From Acetobacteraceae bacterium (GTDB lineage: Bacteria > Pseudomonadota > Alphaproteobacteria > Acetobacterales > Acetobacteraceae), in contig CANGNF010000019.1 in the NCBI GenBank assembly GCA_947455205.1, positions 1 through 64,000 of the forward strand: a stretch of 64,000 nucleotides of DNA, written 5' to 3'. This document shows, piece after piece, positions 14,873-23,579 of this stretch (the stretch's first letter is position 1; each line of letters starts with the position of its first letter). The notes below the pieces were generated by a model. That model was given only the letters and a program-made list of their open reading frames with translations. It searched no databases and was not told the origin of the DNA. Both the position numbers and the translations under genes were made by a program.

Positions 14873-15823
14873 CTATTCGGCCGTGATCTTCGCTTCGCGG
14901 ATGACGCGCGTCCAGCGGGCCAGGTCGTCGCGGACCAGCTCCGCCAGCACCTGCGGGGTGCCACCGCGGGGGGACATGCCCTGGTCGCGCAGGCGGGCGG
15001 CGGTGTCGGGCTCGCGCAGCCATTCGTTGAGGATGAGGTTGAAGCGGTCCACCAGCGCCGGTGCCATGCCGGGCGGGCCGAACACCGGGTACCAGAAGCC
15101 GACCTGCACGCCGGGGAAGCCGGCCTCGGCGAAGGTGGGCACATCCGGCGCGGTGGGCACGCGGCGCGGGCTGCCCACGGCCATCATGCGGATGCGGCCC
15201 TGCGCGGCCAGGGGCAGGGCGGTGGTGATCGGCATGGCCATGGCGTGGACGCGCTTGCCCACCAGGTCCTGCAACGCCGGCGCGCTGCCGCGATAGGGAA
15301 TGTGGTTCAGCTCCACCTTCGCCTCCAGCCCGAACAGCGCCATGGCCAGGTGCTGCGGCGTGCCGATGCCGGGGCTGGCGTAGTCCACCGGGCCGCGCCT
15401 GGCCAACTCCACCAGCTGGGCGGCGGTGGCGGCCTGCACGTCCATGTTGGTGCACAGCACCAGGTCGCCATCGGTCAGCAGGATGATGGGGGTGAAGCCG
15501 CGGATGGGGTCGTAGGGCGCCGGCGTGAAGAGGGGCACGTTGGTGACGAAGGTGTTGGCGTGGACCATCAGCGTGCGGCCATCCGGCTGGGCGCGGCCGA
15601 CCTGCTGGGTGCCGATGTTGCCCGACGCGCCGGGCTTGTTGTCCACCACCACGGGGTGGTCCAGCCGGCGCTGCAGGTAGGGGCTGAACAGCCGGGCCAG
15701 GATGTCCATGCCGGTGCCGGGGGTGAAGGGCACCACCAGCGTCACCGGGCCATCCTGTGCCGCGGCCAGGCGCGGGGCGGCGAGGGCCGCGGCAACCAGG
15801 CCGAGCTGGCGGCGTGTGGGCAT
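14873..15823 (-). CDS. Tripartite tricarboxylate transporter (Bug) substrate-binding protein
   Basis: 316 residues with an export signal of twin-arginine look (MPTRRQLGLVAAALAAPRLAAA). The mature start VTLVVPFTPGTGMDILARLF and VVVDNKPGASGNIGTQQVGRAQPDG are hallmarks of Bug receptors, which bind carboxylated organic compounds in the periplasm. No TctA/TctB membrane partners are in the window. It is the first gene of a two-gene unit with the flavin monooxygenase. Confidence 0.92.
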   Translation of the reverse strand: MPTRRQLGLVAAALAAPRLAAAQDGPVTLVVPFTPGTGMDILARLFSPYLQRRLDHPVVVDNKPGASGNIGTQQVGRAQPDGRTLMVHANTFVTNVPLFTPAPYDPIRGFTPIILLTDGDLVLCTNMDVQAATAAQLVELARRGPVDYASPGIGTPQHLAMALFGLEAKVELNHIPYRGSAPALQDLVGKRVHAMAMPITTALPLAAQGRIRMMAVGSPRRVPTAPDVPTFAEAGFPGVQVGFWYPVFGPPGMAPALVDRFNLILNEWLREPDTAARLRDQGMSPRGGTPQVLAELVRDDLARWTRVIREAKITAE

Positions 15824-15926
15824 GGTGCGGTTCTCCCCCGTTCCCGCGCAGTTAGGCGGGCATGGCGGTTGACGCAAGCCTGCCCCCGGGGGGAGGATCG
15901 GCGGGAACCCCAAGGAGGCCCGGCCC

Positions 15927-16712
15927 ATGAACGTGATGGCACCCATTGCCCAGCAGCGCGGCTGGTCGGACGAGGAATACCAGATCCGCTGCGACCTGGC
16001 GGCGCTGTATCGGCTGTGCGCCCACCACAAGTGGACGGACTGGATCTACACCCACATCAGCGCCCGCATCCCGGGGCCGGAGCCGGTGTTCCTGCTGAAC
16101 CGCTACGGCGTGATGCACCACGAGATGCGCGCCAGCGACCTGGTGAAGATCGACGCCAACGGCAATGCGCTGGAGGATTACCCCGACTGGGTGCCGGGCA
16201 CGCGGCTGGTGAACACCGCCGGCTTCGTTATTCACTCCGCCGTGCACATGGCGCGGGACGACGCGCACTTCGTCATCCACACCCATACGCGTGACGGCAT
16301 GGCGGTGGCGGCGCAGCGCGACGGGTTGCTGCCGATCAGCCAGCACGCCATGAAGTTCTACGGCCACCTGGCCTACCATGATTATGAGGGCATTGCCCTG
16401 GACGAGGCCGAGCGTGAGCGCCTGGTGCGCGACCTTGGCACCCACAACGCCATGATCCTGCGGAACCACGGCCTGCTGGTGGCCGGCCACACCGCGGCGC
16501 AGGCCTATGACCAGCTATATTACCTGGAGCGCGCCTGCTCCGCGCAGATCGCGGCGATGAGCGGCGGCGCGGCGCTGGTCTTCCCGCCGAAGGAAGTCTG
16601 CGAGCACGCCGCCCGCCAGTTCCACCGCCCCAACGCGGCCGAGAGCTACGGCCCGGCCTGGATCAGCGCGCTGCGCCTGGTGGATGGCGACAAGCCGGAC
16701 TACCGCGGCTGA
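15927..16712 (+). CDS. Class II aldolase/adducin family protein
   Basis: 261 residues from ATG 15927, with AAGGAGG 9 bases ahead. The zinc ligands of the family are visible as HTHTRDG and as the His in RNHGLLVAG; YTHISARIPG is the phosphate-binding-like loop. Members split or epimerise sugar phosphates or act as aldolases and decarboxylases on related compounds, so the exact reaction is unknown. It is divergent from the Bug receptor and flavin monooxygenase. A strong terminator follows. Confidence 0.9.
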   Translation: MNVMAPIAQQRGWSDEEYQIRCDLAALYRLCAHHKWTDWIYTHISARIPGPEPVFLLNRYGVMHHEMRASDLVKIDANGNALEDYPDWVPGTRLVNTAGFVIHSAVHMARDDAHFVIHTHTRDGMAVAAQRDGLLPISQHAMKFYGHLAYHDYEGIALDEAERERLVRDLGTHNAMILRNHGLLVAGHTAAQAYDQLYYLERACSAQIAAMSGGAALVFPPKEVCEHAARQFHRPNAAESYGPAWISALRLVDGDKPDYRG

Positions 16713-16763
16713 AACGAGTGCGGCGCGCCGGGTTGCCCGGGCGCGCCGCGTAGGACGAAACGG

Positions 16764-16795
16764 CGCCCTTCCCGTGCGAGCGGGAAGGGCGTTTT
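16764..16795 (+). terminator. Rho-independent terminator
   Basis: A perfect 11-bp stem (CGCCCTTCCCG 16764-16774 with CGGGAAGGGCG 16781-16791), loop TGCGAG, then TTTT. It sits between the aldolase and dps, which converge, and can serve both. Confidence 0.9.
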
Positions 16796-16805
16796 CGCGA
16801 CCGGC

Positions 16806-17321
16806 CTATTCGTGCTTGTCGTGCGGCAGGTGGGCTTCCAGCATCCACAGCATCTTGTCGGCCTCGCGGCTCATGCCGGTCAGCAGGTCCGCGGTGTCGG
16901 CGTCGCCGGCCTCGTCGGTGGCGTCGATCCCCTCGCGCAGCGCCTTGCCCACCAGGGCGTAGCGGTCCGCCAGCGCGGCCACGTGGTCCAGCCCGGCGTA
17001 GAGGTTGGTCGGGTAGGGCGGCAGCCGGGTGCCGCTGGCAATGGTCTGGGTGGTGCCATTGGCGGTGCCGCCCAGCTGCACCAGGCGCTCGGCCAGCTCG
17101 TCACCGGCCTCGGCCAGCACCGTGTAGAACTGCTCGAACAGCTTGTGCAGCTCGCCGAAATGCGGACCCTTCACGTTCCAGTGGGCCTGACGGGTGGCGT
17201 TGTACAGGTCCACCGTGTCGTTCAGGCAGGCCTGCAGCGTCTGGATCGAGACCTGCTTGGCGTTGCTCGGCACGTCGTTGCGGGTGGGCAGCATGCCGGG
17301 GGTGGCGGGGGACTTGGCCAT
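16806..17321 (-). CDS. dps: Dps-family ferritin-like DNA protection protein
   Basis: 171 residues from ATG 17321 with AAGGAG ahead; longer forms add only unlikely sequence. The Dps signature YNATRQAHWNVKGPHFGELH is followed by FYTVLAEAGDELAERL, which give the His, Asp and Glu ligands of the inter-subunit ferroxidase site. The protein forms a 12-subunit shell that oxidises iron with peroxide and may bind DNA. It stands alone with its own terminator. Confidence 0.95.
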   Translation of the reverse strand: MAKSPATPGMLPTRNDVPSNAKQVSIQTLQACLNDTVDLYNATRQAHWNVKGPHFGELHKLFEQFYTVLAEAGDELAERLVQLGGTANGTTQTIASGTRLPPYPTNLYAGLDHVAALADRYALVGKALREGIDATDEAGDADTADLLTGMSREADKMLWMLEAHLPHDKHE

Positions 17322-17536
17322 CGGGCGCTCCTTCATGGTTCGCGTAACAGGATCTGTAGCGGCAGCCGCGCGGAAACAAGGCCCGCGTCGCCGGCGCAGC
17401 GCCAAACCCCCGGGCGGGCGGGATGACGCATGAACAGCCCGTGAGCGAACTTCCTGTCGGTGGCTTCATGCTGCTCCCACGCGGTTTCCACCGCTGCCAC
17501 CAGAGCCTGCGGGCCTTCACCAGGAGGCTTCCACGC

Positions 17537-17764
17537 ATGCTCGCAGCACTGTTCCGGCTCATCGCCCGCAACTTCTGGGCGGTGACCGCCTTCCTCGCCG
17601 CCGGCTCCATCGGGGCCGCCCTGGTCGGCGACTACCAGGCCATGGCGATCCTGGGGGCATGCTTCGGCGGCATGCTGATGTGGGAGGCGGAGCGGCATGA
17701 GACGCCGGCCGTGGCCCGCGAGGAAACCATGGCCGACGACGTGGTGGCCGAACCGGCGCGCTGA
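17537..17764 (+). CDS. Small two-span membrane protein of unknown function
   Basis: 75 residues from ATG 17537 with AGGAGG 9 bases ahead, which decides against the longer frame from 17423. Two membrane spans (about 10-25 and 30-47: FWAVTAFLAAGSIGAALVG and AILGACFGGMLMW), then an acidic tail EETMADDVVAEPAR. I do not recognise it. Confidence 0.6.
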   Translation: MLAALFRLIARNFWAVTAFLAAGSIGAALVGDYQAMAILGACFGGMLMWEAERHETPAVAREETMADDVVAEPAR

Positions 17765-17775
17765 ACCGCGCCGCT

Positions 17776-17800
17776 ACCGGGCGCCACGGTGGCGCCCGGT
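17776..17800. terminator. Hairpin between convergent genes
   Basis: A perfect 11-bp stem (17776-17786 with 17790-17800, arms ACCGGGCGCCA/TGGCGCCCGGT) with loop CGG. No T-run. Confidence 0.55.
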
Positions 17801-17807
17801 GGCAGCC

Positions 17808-19409
17808 CTAGGGCTGCACGTTCAGGTAGCGCGCCGCCTCCGGCTGGCCTTCCTGCTGGAAGGTGGCGGCGCGGGCCAGGGCGGCGCGGTCTTCCAGCGT
17901 CAGCCGGCCCTGTTCGCGCAGGTGCTCGGTCCAGGTCTCCACCGCCCACAGCTCGGCGTAGAGGTCGGGGTGGGCGACATCCTCGTACAGCCGCCACAGC
18001 ATGGCGCCGCCGCGCAGCCGCACCAGGCGCACCTCGCGCATCGCCGCCAGGAAGTCGTCCCGCCGCGCCGGGTCGATGCGGTAGCGCACCACCTCCAGCA
18101 CCCGGTTGGCGTTCTCGTGCAGCACCTCGCGCAGCTCATGCGCGGGGGCGGCCGGCTTGGGTAGCGGCAGCGCGTCCGGCGGGGTTACCAGGCCGGTGCC
18201 GGGGCCGCCGAATTCCAGCGTCCAGCGCATGGTGGCCAGGGCGCTGAGCGCGGCGCCGGCGGCCAGGATGCCAAGGCCCGGGGCCACGCCGTACTGCCCG
18301 CCCAGCCAGCCCGCCAGGGCGGAGCCGACCGCCATGGCCCCGAAGAAGCACAGCTGGTAGATCGCGATTGCCCGCGCCCGGACCCAGGCCGGGCAGGCCA
18401 GCTGCGCCGCGGTGGAGAGCGTGGCGCCGGCGCTGATCCAGGCGGCGCCGAACAGCACCATGCCGAACATCGCCACGCCCCAGTGGCGCGACACCGCCAG
18501 GATGGCCATGCCCAGCGCCGCCAGCATGGAGGCGCGGAACACCAGCTGGTCGCGGTTCCAGCGGGCACGGGCGATGGGCAAGGCAAAGCCAGCGGCGACC
18601 GCGCCCACGCCCATGGCAGCCAGCATCAGGCCGAAGAATTGCGGACCAAGACCCAGCTGCTGGCGCACGAACAGCGGCATCAGCCCCCAGATGGAGGCGC
18701 TGAACAGGAAGAACACGCAGCTGCGCAGAATGGCCGAATGCATGGCTGGCGTGGCGTGGACGAAGCGCAGCCCCGCGCGCATGGCGGAAACCAGGTGCTC
18801 CGGCGGCATCCGGCGGCTGCGCGCCTCCGGCTTCCACAGCAGCAGCACCACGATCAGCCAGACGAAGCTGACTGCGTTGAGCACGAAGGCGGCTTCCGGC
18901 CCGGCCCAGGCAATGGCGAAGCCGCCCAGCGCCGGGCCGACCGCACGCGCGATGTTGAAGCTGATGCCGTTCAGCGCGATGGCGCCGACCAGGTCCTCCT
19001 TCGGCAGCAGCTCCGGCGTCGTCGCCGCCCAGGCCGGGAAGTTCATGGCGTTGCCGGCGCCGATGGCGAAGGTGAGGATCAACAGCCCCCAGGGGCCCAG
19101 GCTGCCATTGGCGGTCAGCACCGCCAGCACCAGGGCGGAGACCAGGATCCAGGCCTGGGCGCCGATCAGGAACAGCCGGCGGTCGATGATGTCCGCCAGA
19201 GCACCGGCCGGCAGCGCCAGCAGGAAGACCGGCAGCATGGAGGCGGCCTGGACCAGGCTGACCATCATCGGGTCGGGGTCCAGGATGGTCATCAGCCAGC
19301 CGGCGCCGGTGTTCTGGATCCACAGGCCGATATTGCTGGCCAGCGTGGCGACCCAAAGGCCGCGGAACACGCTGTGGCGAAGCGGCAGGAAGGCGCGGGG
19401 CAAGGGCAT
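17808..19409 (-). CDS. Major facilitator exporter of the MFS_3 (EntS-like) type
   Basis: 533 residues from ATG 19409. Eleven to twelve membrane spans fill about residues 15-400, with the loop ALPAGALADIIDRRLFL as motif A. A cytosolic tail of about 120 residues (from PAHELREVLHENANR) has the ABM-like fold pattern (VVRYRIDPARRDDFLAAM...WTEHLREQGRLT) that is normal in this 530-residue family. The founding relative exports enterobactin; the substrate here is unknown. No strong ribosome-binding site is seen. Two PhaR-like boxes lie upstream. Confidence 0.85.
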   Translation of the reverse strand: MPLPRAFLPLRHSVFRGLWVATLASNIGLWIQNTGAGWLMTILDPDPMMVSLVQAASMLPVFLLALPAGALADIIDRRLFLIGAQAWILVSALVLAVLTANGSLGPWGLLILTFAIGAGNAMNFPAWAATTPELLPKEDLVGAIALNGISFNIARAVGPALGGFAIAWAGPEAAFVLNAVSFVWLIVVLLLWKPEARSRRMPPEHLVSAMRAGLRFVHATPAMHSAILRSCVFFLFSASIWGLMPLFVRQQLGLGPQFFGLMLAAMGVGAVAAGFALPIARARWNRDQLVFRASMLAALGMAILAVSRHWGVAMFGMVLFGAAWISAGATLSTAAQLACPAWVRARAIAIYQLCFFGAMAVGSALAGWLGGQYGVAPGLGILAAGAALSALATMRWTLEFGGPGTGLVTPPDALPLPKPAAPAHELREVLHENANRVLEVVRYRIDPARRDDFLAAMREVRLVRLRGGAMLWRLYEDVAHPDLYAELWAVETWTEHLREQGRLTLEDRAALARAATFQQEGQPEAARYLNVQP

Positions 19410-19496
19410 CAGGCGGTTCTGCCCCCGGCGTGCGGCGGAATTGAAGCGAAACCACCGCGAGCGGCACGCTTTGCCGCGATGGGAGGGATGCTGTTG

Positions 19497-19533
19497 CTGC
19501 AATGCAGCACGGAAGTAGGTCTGCAATGCAGCA
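19497..19533. promoter_or_regulatory. Two CTGCAATGCAGCA boxes (PhaR-like)
   Basis: CTGCAATGCAG occurs at 19497-19507 and 19521-19531, each symmetric (CTGC-N3-GCAG), 24 bases apart, 87-124 bases upstream of the MFS exporter start. CTGC-N3/4-GCAG is the site described for the PHB-responsive repressor PhaR in Paracoccus and Rhodobacter. A PHB depolymerase is encoded 0.8 kb away. Confidence 0.5.
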
Positions 19534-19584
19534 TGGCACGAGGCCTGCGGTGCCGCACGGGAGGCGCGGGCGCCGCCCGGCTGG

Positions 19585-20253
19585 CTAGAACTCGGCGTCC
19601 AGTTCCAGTTCCTCGATCTTGTCGTGCGCCTCGGCCTCGGCCTCGGCCGCCCACTCTACCAAGTCCGGCCAGGACAGCAGCTTGCGGGCATAGGCGTCGC
19701 AGACCGCATCCAGCTTCACGTCATAGGTGCGGAAGCGGGTGGCGACCGGGGCGTAGAAGGCATCCGCCACGCTGGGCCGGGCGCCGAACAGCCAGGGGCC
19801 GCCCCATTCCGCCAGGCATTCGCGCCAGGTCAGGCAGATCCGTTCGATATCCGCGCGCGCCGCGGACCACACGGTGAAGCCCTGGTGGTGCGCGCGCAGG
19901 TTCATCGGCAGGGAGGAGCGCAGCGCGTGGAAGCCGGCATGCATCTCGCCGGAGATCGAGCGGCAGCGGGCGCGGGCGGCCCGGTCCTTCGGCAGCATCT
20001 GCGCGGCGGGGCACAATTCGTTGAGGAACTCGCCGATGGCGGTGGTGTCCCACACCTCCACCCCGTCATGCAGCAGGCTGGGGATGCGGATGGAGGAGGA
20101 CTGCATCAGCAGCTCCGCCTTCATCGCGGGGTCGTCGGGGGAAACGACCTCCACCGTGAAGGGCAGGCCCGAGAGTCGCGCCAGCAGGAAGCCGCGCAGC
20201 GACCAGGAGGAATAGTTCCTGCTGCTGATCCGCAGTACCGTTCCGGTCGCCAT
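19585..20253 (-). CDS. Glutathione S-transferase family protein
   Basis: 222 residues from ATG 20253 with AGGAGG ahead. The N-terminal thioredoxin-like domain (about 5-82) includes SRNYSSWSLRGFLLARLSGL and IRIPSLLHDGVEVWDTTAI, the glutathione-binding cis-Pro and Ser/Thr region. The helical C-terminal domain includes WLFGARPSVADAFYAPVATR. It may conjugate glutathione or act as a peroxidase or isomerase. It is divergent from the PHB depolymerase. Confidence 0.88.
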   Translation of the reverse strand: MATGTVLRISSRNYSSWSLRGFLLARLSGLPFTVEVVSPDDPAMKAELLMQSSSIRIPSLLHDGVEVWDTTAIGEFLNELCPAAQMLPKDRAARARCRSISGEMHAGFHALRSSLPMNLRAHHQGFTVWSAARADIERICLTWRECLAEWGGPWLFGARPSVADAFYAPVATRFRTYDVKLDAVCDAYARKLLSWPDLVEWAAEAEAEAHDKIEELELDAEF

Positions 20254-20292
20254 GGATGCCTCCTGTTTCGCCGGCGCCACGCTACCAGCACC

Positions 20293-20306
20293 TTCGCAGT
20301 TGCGAA
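20293..20306. promoter_or_regulatory. Palindrome between the GST and PHB depolymerase genes
   Basis: TTCGCA (20293-20298) and TGCGAA (20301-20306) flank GT. The core CTTCGCAGTTGCG occurs again upstream of bfd at 55378-55390. Confidence 0.4.
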
Positions 20307-20359
20307 ATACGCCATAACAGGCACCATGGGTCCCAATTGGACGAAATGGCTGCGCGACC

Positions 20360-21577
20360 ATGATGTATCACCTGTGGCAGGCCCGGCAGGACATGCTGAA
20401 CCCGATGCGGCGCATGGCGCGCGGCATGGGCGGCATGCTGCGCGGCTTCGACGTGCCGCACCCGGCCTTCATCGGGCTGCGCAATGCGCGGGCGATGCTG
20501 GAGGTGTTCGGCCATTCCGGGCTGACCCAGGAACGCCCGCCCTTCGACATTCCCAGCGTGCGCGTCGGCAACGACGTGGTCGCGGTGCGGGAGGAAGTGA
20601 CCCAGGCCGGGCTGTTCGGCAGCCTGCTGCATTTCCGCAAGGAAACCGAGATCCGCCAGCCGCGTGTGCTGATCGTGGCGCCGATGTCCGGGCACTTCGC
20701 CACCCTGCTGCGCGGCACGGTGCAGGTGATGCTGCCGGACAACGACGTCTACATCACCGACTGGCACAATGCGCGGGACGTGCCGCTGAGCGCCGGCCCC
20801 TTCGGCGTGGATGAGTTCATCGAGACCATCATGCACTTCATGGAGGTCATCGGGCCGGGCGCGCACATATTGGCGGTGTGCCAGCCGGTGGCGGCGGTGC
20901 TGGCCGCGGTGGCGCTGATGGCGGAGGACCGCAACAAGGCGGTGCCGCGCAGCATGACGCTGATGGCCGGGCCGATCGACACCAGGGTGAAGCCCACCAA
21001 GGTCAACGACCTGGCCAACAGCAAGAACATCCAGTGGTTCGAGCGCAACCTGATCCACACCGTGCCGTGGCGCCACAAGGGCGGCGGGCGGAAGGTGTAT
21101 CCGGGCATGATCCAGCTCAGCGCCTTCATGTCCATGAACATGGACCGCCACACCCAGGCCTTCCGCGACCAGTTCCGCCATTTGGTGGATGGCGACGCGG
21201 TGAAGGTGGAGGCGCATCGCAAGTTCTACGACGAATACCTGGCGGTGATGGACCTGCCGGCGGAGTTCTACCTTGAGACGGTCCACCGGATCTTCCAGCG
21301 CCACGACCTGCCGCGCGGCGAGATGACGTGGCGCGGCCGCCCGGTGAAGCCGCAGGCGATCCGCCGCACCGCGCTGCTGACGGTGGAAGGCGAGAAGGAC
21401 GACATCTGCTCGATCGGCCAGACCATGGCGGCGCTGGACCTGTGCACCGGCATTCCGCTGCCGATGAAGCGCCACCACCTGCAGACCGGCGTCGGCCACT
21501 ACGGCATCTTCAACGGCAAGCGCTGGGCGAATGAGATCTATCCCCGCGTGCGGGAGATGATCCAGGCGCAGGATTGA
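20360..21577 (+). CDS. phaZ: Intracellular poly(3-hydroxybutyrate) depolymerase
   Basis: 405 residues. It matches the intracellular depolymerase family that degrades stored PHB granules to hydroxybutyrate oligomers. The N-terminal HLWQARQDMLNPMRRMARG and the middle DVYITDWHNARDVPL are typical, and the nucleophile is Cys174 in ILAVCQPVAAV in place of the usual lipase Ser. The C-terminal segment RRTALLTVEGEKDDICSIGQT supplies the acid and RHHLQTGVGHYGIFNG the catalytic His. No clear ribosome-binding site precedes ATG 20360. Confidence 0.93.
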   Translation: MMYHLWQARQDMLNPMRRMARGMGGMLRGFDVPHPAFIGLRNARAMLEVFGHSGLTQERPPFDIPSVRVGNDVVAVREEVTQAGLFGSLLHFRKETEIRQPRVLIVAPMSGHFATLLRGTVQVMLPDNDVYITDWHNARDVPLSAGPFGVDEFIETIMHFMEVIGPGAHILAVCQPVAAVLAAVALMAEDRNKAVPRSMTLMAGPIDTRVKPTKVNDLANSKNIQWFERNLIHTVPWRHKGGGRKVYPGMIQLSAFMSMNMDRHTQAFRDQFRHLVDGDAVKVEAHRKFYDEYLAVMDLPAEFYLETVHRIFQRHDLPRGEMTWRGRPVKPQAIRRTALLTVEGEKDDICSIGQTMAALDLCTGIPLPMKRHHLQTGVGHYGIFNGKRWANEIYPRVREMIQAQD

Positions 21578-21641
21578 AGCCAGCGTTAACGGTTGGCATT
21601 TTGTTCTTGCCGCCAGATTCATGCTGTGTTCTAGTTTGGTC

Positions 21642-21812
21642 ATGCACAGCGCCATCGCCTTGCCGGACGACCTCCGCATTCCCGCGCCGCCCCGGCGCTC
21701 CCGCGCCTGGGCGCTGGGCGCGCTGATCCGGGAGGCGAGCCTGCTGACCTCGCTGGGCGCCATGCTGTCCTGGGGCGTCGCCGAGGTGGCGGGGCTGTTG
21801 CTGGGGTACTGA
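21642..21812 (+). CDS. Possible small membrane protein
   Basis: 56 residues from ATG 21642 with one hydrophobic span near the C-terminus (LLTSLGAMLSWGVAEVAGLLLGY) after an Arg/Pro-rich start. It ends 25 bases before the deacetylase gene. There is no visible ribosome-binding site and I do not recognise it. Confidence 0.4.
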   Translation: MHSAIALPDDLRIPAPPRRSRAWALGALIREASLLTSLGAMLSWGVAEVAGLLLGY

Positions 21813-21837
21813 GCGGTTTCGCGCTAACCTGCGCCGC

Positions 21838-22515
21838 ATGCCCGCGGCCCCGATCTGCCTGAGCTTCGACAACGGCCCGACGCCGGAAGCCACGCCCTTG
21901 GTGCTGGCCACCCTGGCACGGCGCCGGCTGCGGGCGGTGTTCTTCCCCATTGCGGCGCGGCTGCGCGACCCGGCCTATCTGGCGTTGGCTGAACGCTGCC
22001 GGGCGGCAGGGCACTTGGTCGGCAACCACACCCTCAACCACGGCACGCCGCTGGGGCGCCGCACGGCCGCCGAGGCGGTGGCCGAGATTGCCGGCGCCGA
22101 CGCCCTGTTGGGCGCGCTGCGCGAGCCGGCGCGGCTGTTCCGCCCCAATGGCGGCGGCGGCGCGCTGGGGCCGCATCTGCTGAACCAGGCGGCGCTGGCG
22201 CATCTGCGCGCCCAGGGCCACACGCTGGTGCTGTGGAATGCGGTGCCGCGCGACTGGGACGACCCGGAGGGCTGGCCGCCCCGCGCCCTGGCCCTGGCCG
22301 CCGCCGCCCGCGAGCCGGTGCTGCTGGTGCTGCACGACCTGGCCAATGGCGCCATGCGCCACCTGGACCGCGTGCTGGGGCAATTGGCCGATGCGGGGCA
22401 TGAATTCCTGCCCGAGCCGCCCGCCAACTGCGTGAAGCTGCGGCCGGGCTGGGCGGCGGCCGACCTTGCCGACTATGTTGCCGCGCCCCACGGCCCCGAG
22501 GAAACCGCGCCATGA
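21838..22515 (+). CDS. Polysaccharide deacetylase (NodB-like)
   Basis: 225 residues. Motif 1 is SFDNGPTPEAT, with Asn where most NodB enzymes have the metal-binding Asp after the catalytic Asp. Motif 2 GNHTLNHG provides the two His ligands, RPNGGGGALG is motif 3, and LLVLHDL ends the barrel. The family removes acetyl groups from N-acetylated sugars. With no signal peptide it should act in the cytosol. Its stop overlaps the next start by 4 bases. Confidence 0.85.
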   Translation: MPAAPICLSFDNGPTPEATPLVLATLARRRLRAVFFPIAARLRDPAYLALAERCRAAGHLVGNHTLNHGTPLGRRTAAEAVAEIAGADALLGALREPARLFRPNGGGGALGPHLLNQAALAHLRAQGHTLVLWNAVPRDWDDPEGWPPRALALAAAAREPVLLVLHDLANGAMRHLDRVLGQLADAGHEFLPEPPANCVKLRPGWAAADLADYVAAPHGPEETAP

Positions 22516-23465
22516 ACCGTCGCCACCTGCTGGCCGCCGCCACGCTGCTGCCCTTTTCCGCGCGCGCCGCCGAATGGCCGGAGCGGCCGCTGCGGTTGAT
22601 CATCCCCTTCGCCGCCGGCACCAGTACGGACATCATGGGCCGCATCGCCGCCGGGCATCTCAGCCGCGGGCTGGGCCAGCCGGTGGTGGCGGACAACCGC
22701 ACCGGCGCCGGCGGCACGGTGGGCGCGCTGGCCGCGGCCCAGGCGGCGCCGGATGGCTACACCCTGTTCTTCGGCACCAGCGGCACCCAGGCCACCAACC
22801 CCGCGATGATGCAGGGCCTGGCCTACGACCCCGAGCGCGACTTCGCGCCGATCAGCAGCTTCGCCAAGACCGCTGTCATCCTGGCGGTGCGGCCGCAGCT
22901 GGGGGTGCGCGACCTGGCCGGCTTCATCGCGCTGGCGAAGCAGCGGGTGGTCAGCATCGGCACCGCCGGCACCGGCACCACGGGGCACCTGACCCAGGCG
23001 CAGCTGGACCTGGCGACGGGCATCCGCACCACGCATGTGCCGTACCGGGACGCCGGGCGCGGCATTGCGGACCTGCTGAACGGCACGCTGGACGCCTTCG
23101 TCTACCACCCGCTCGGCCTGGCCGAGTTCATCCGCGCCGGCAGCCTCAAGCCCCTGGCGCTGACCGGGGAACGCCGGCACTTCCTGTTCCCGGACCTGCC
23201 GACCATGGCGGAGGCCGGCGCGCCCGGCGTGGTGGTGGAGGGCTGGTGGGCGCTGTTCGCCCCGGCGCGCACCCCGGCGCCGATCATCGCCCGGCTGAAC
23301 GCGCTGACCGTGGCGGCGCTGCGCGACGAGACCACCATGGCCGAGCTGCGCCGCCAGGGGCTGGAGGTGATGGGCGGCACCCCGGCCGAGCTGGCGGCCA
23401 CCCAGCATGCCGAGCTGACGAAGCAGCGGGCGCTGGTGAAGGCGGCCAACATCACGCCGGAGTGA
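22512..23465 (+). CDS. Tripartite tricarboxylate transporter (Bug) substrate-binding protein
   Basis: 317 residues with an N-terminal RR signal (MNRRHLLAAATLLPFSARA). Mature features are WPERPLRLIIPFAAGTSTDI and VVADNRTGAGGTVGALAAAQ, the two ligand-binding loops of Bug receptors. It is translationally coupled (ATGA) to the deacetylase gene, which is an unusual partner. No TctA/TctB partner is near. Confidence 0.92.
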   Translation: MNRRHLLAAATLLPFSARAAEWPERPLRLIIPFAAGTSTDIMGRIAAGHLSRGLGQPVVADNRTGAGGTVGALAAAQAAPDGYTLFFGTSGTQATNPAMMQGLAYDPERDFAPISSFAKTAVILAVRPQLGVRDLAGFIALAKQRVVSIGTAGTGTTGHLTQAQLDLATGIRTTHVPYRDAGRGIADLLNGTLDAFVYHPLGLAEFIRAGSLKPLALTGERRHFLFPDLPTMAEAGAPGVVVEGWWALFAPARTPAPIIARLNALTVAALRDETTMAELRRQGLEVMGGTPAELAATQHAELTKQRALVKAANITPE

Positions 23466-23579
23466 CGCCAGGGCCGTCCCGACATGCCGAAACGCAGGGC
23501 AGGTCTGCGCGGCAACATGCTCAACAGGCGGGCAGAACTGGTCTAGGGTGACGGTCCAAAGGGTTGGAAACCGCCATCG

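Noticed and set aside
19535..19549. Sigma-54-like promoter TGGCACG...CTGC
   Set aside because: One mismatch in the -12 part and no plus-strand gene close behind it.
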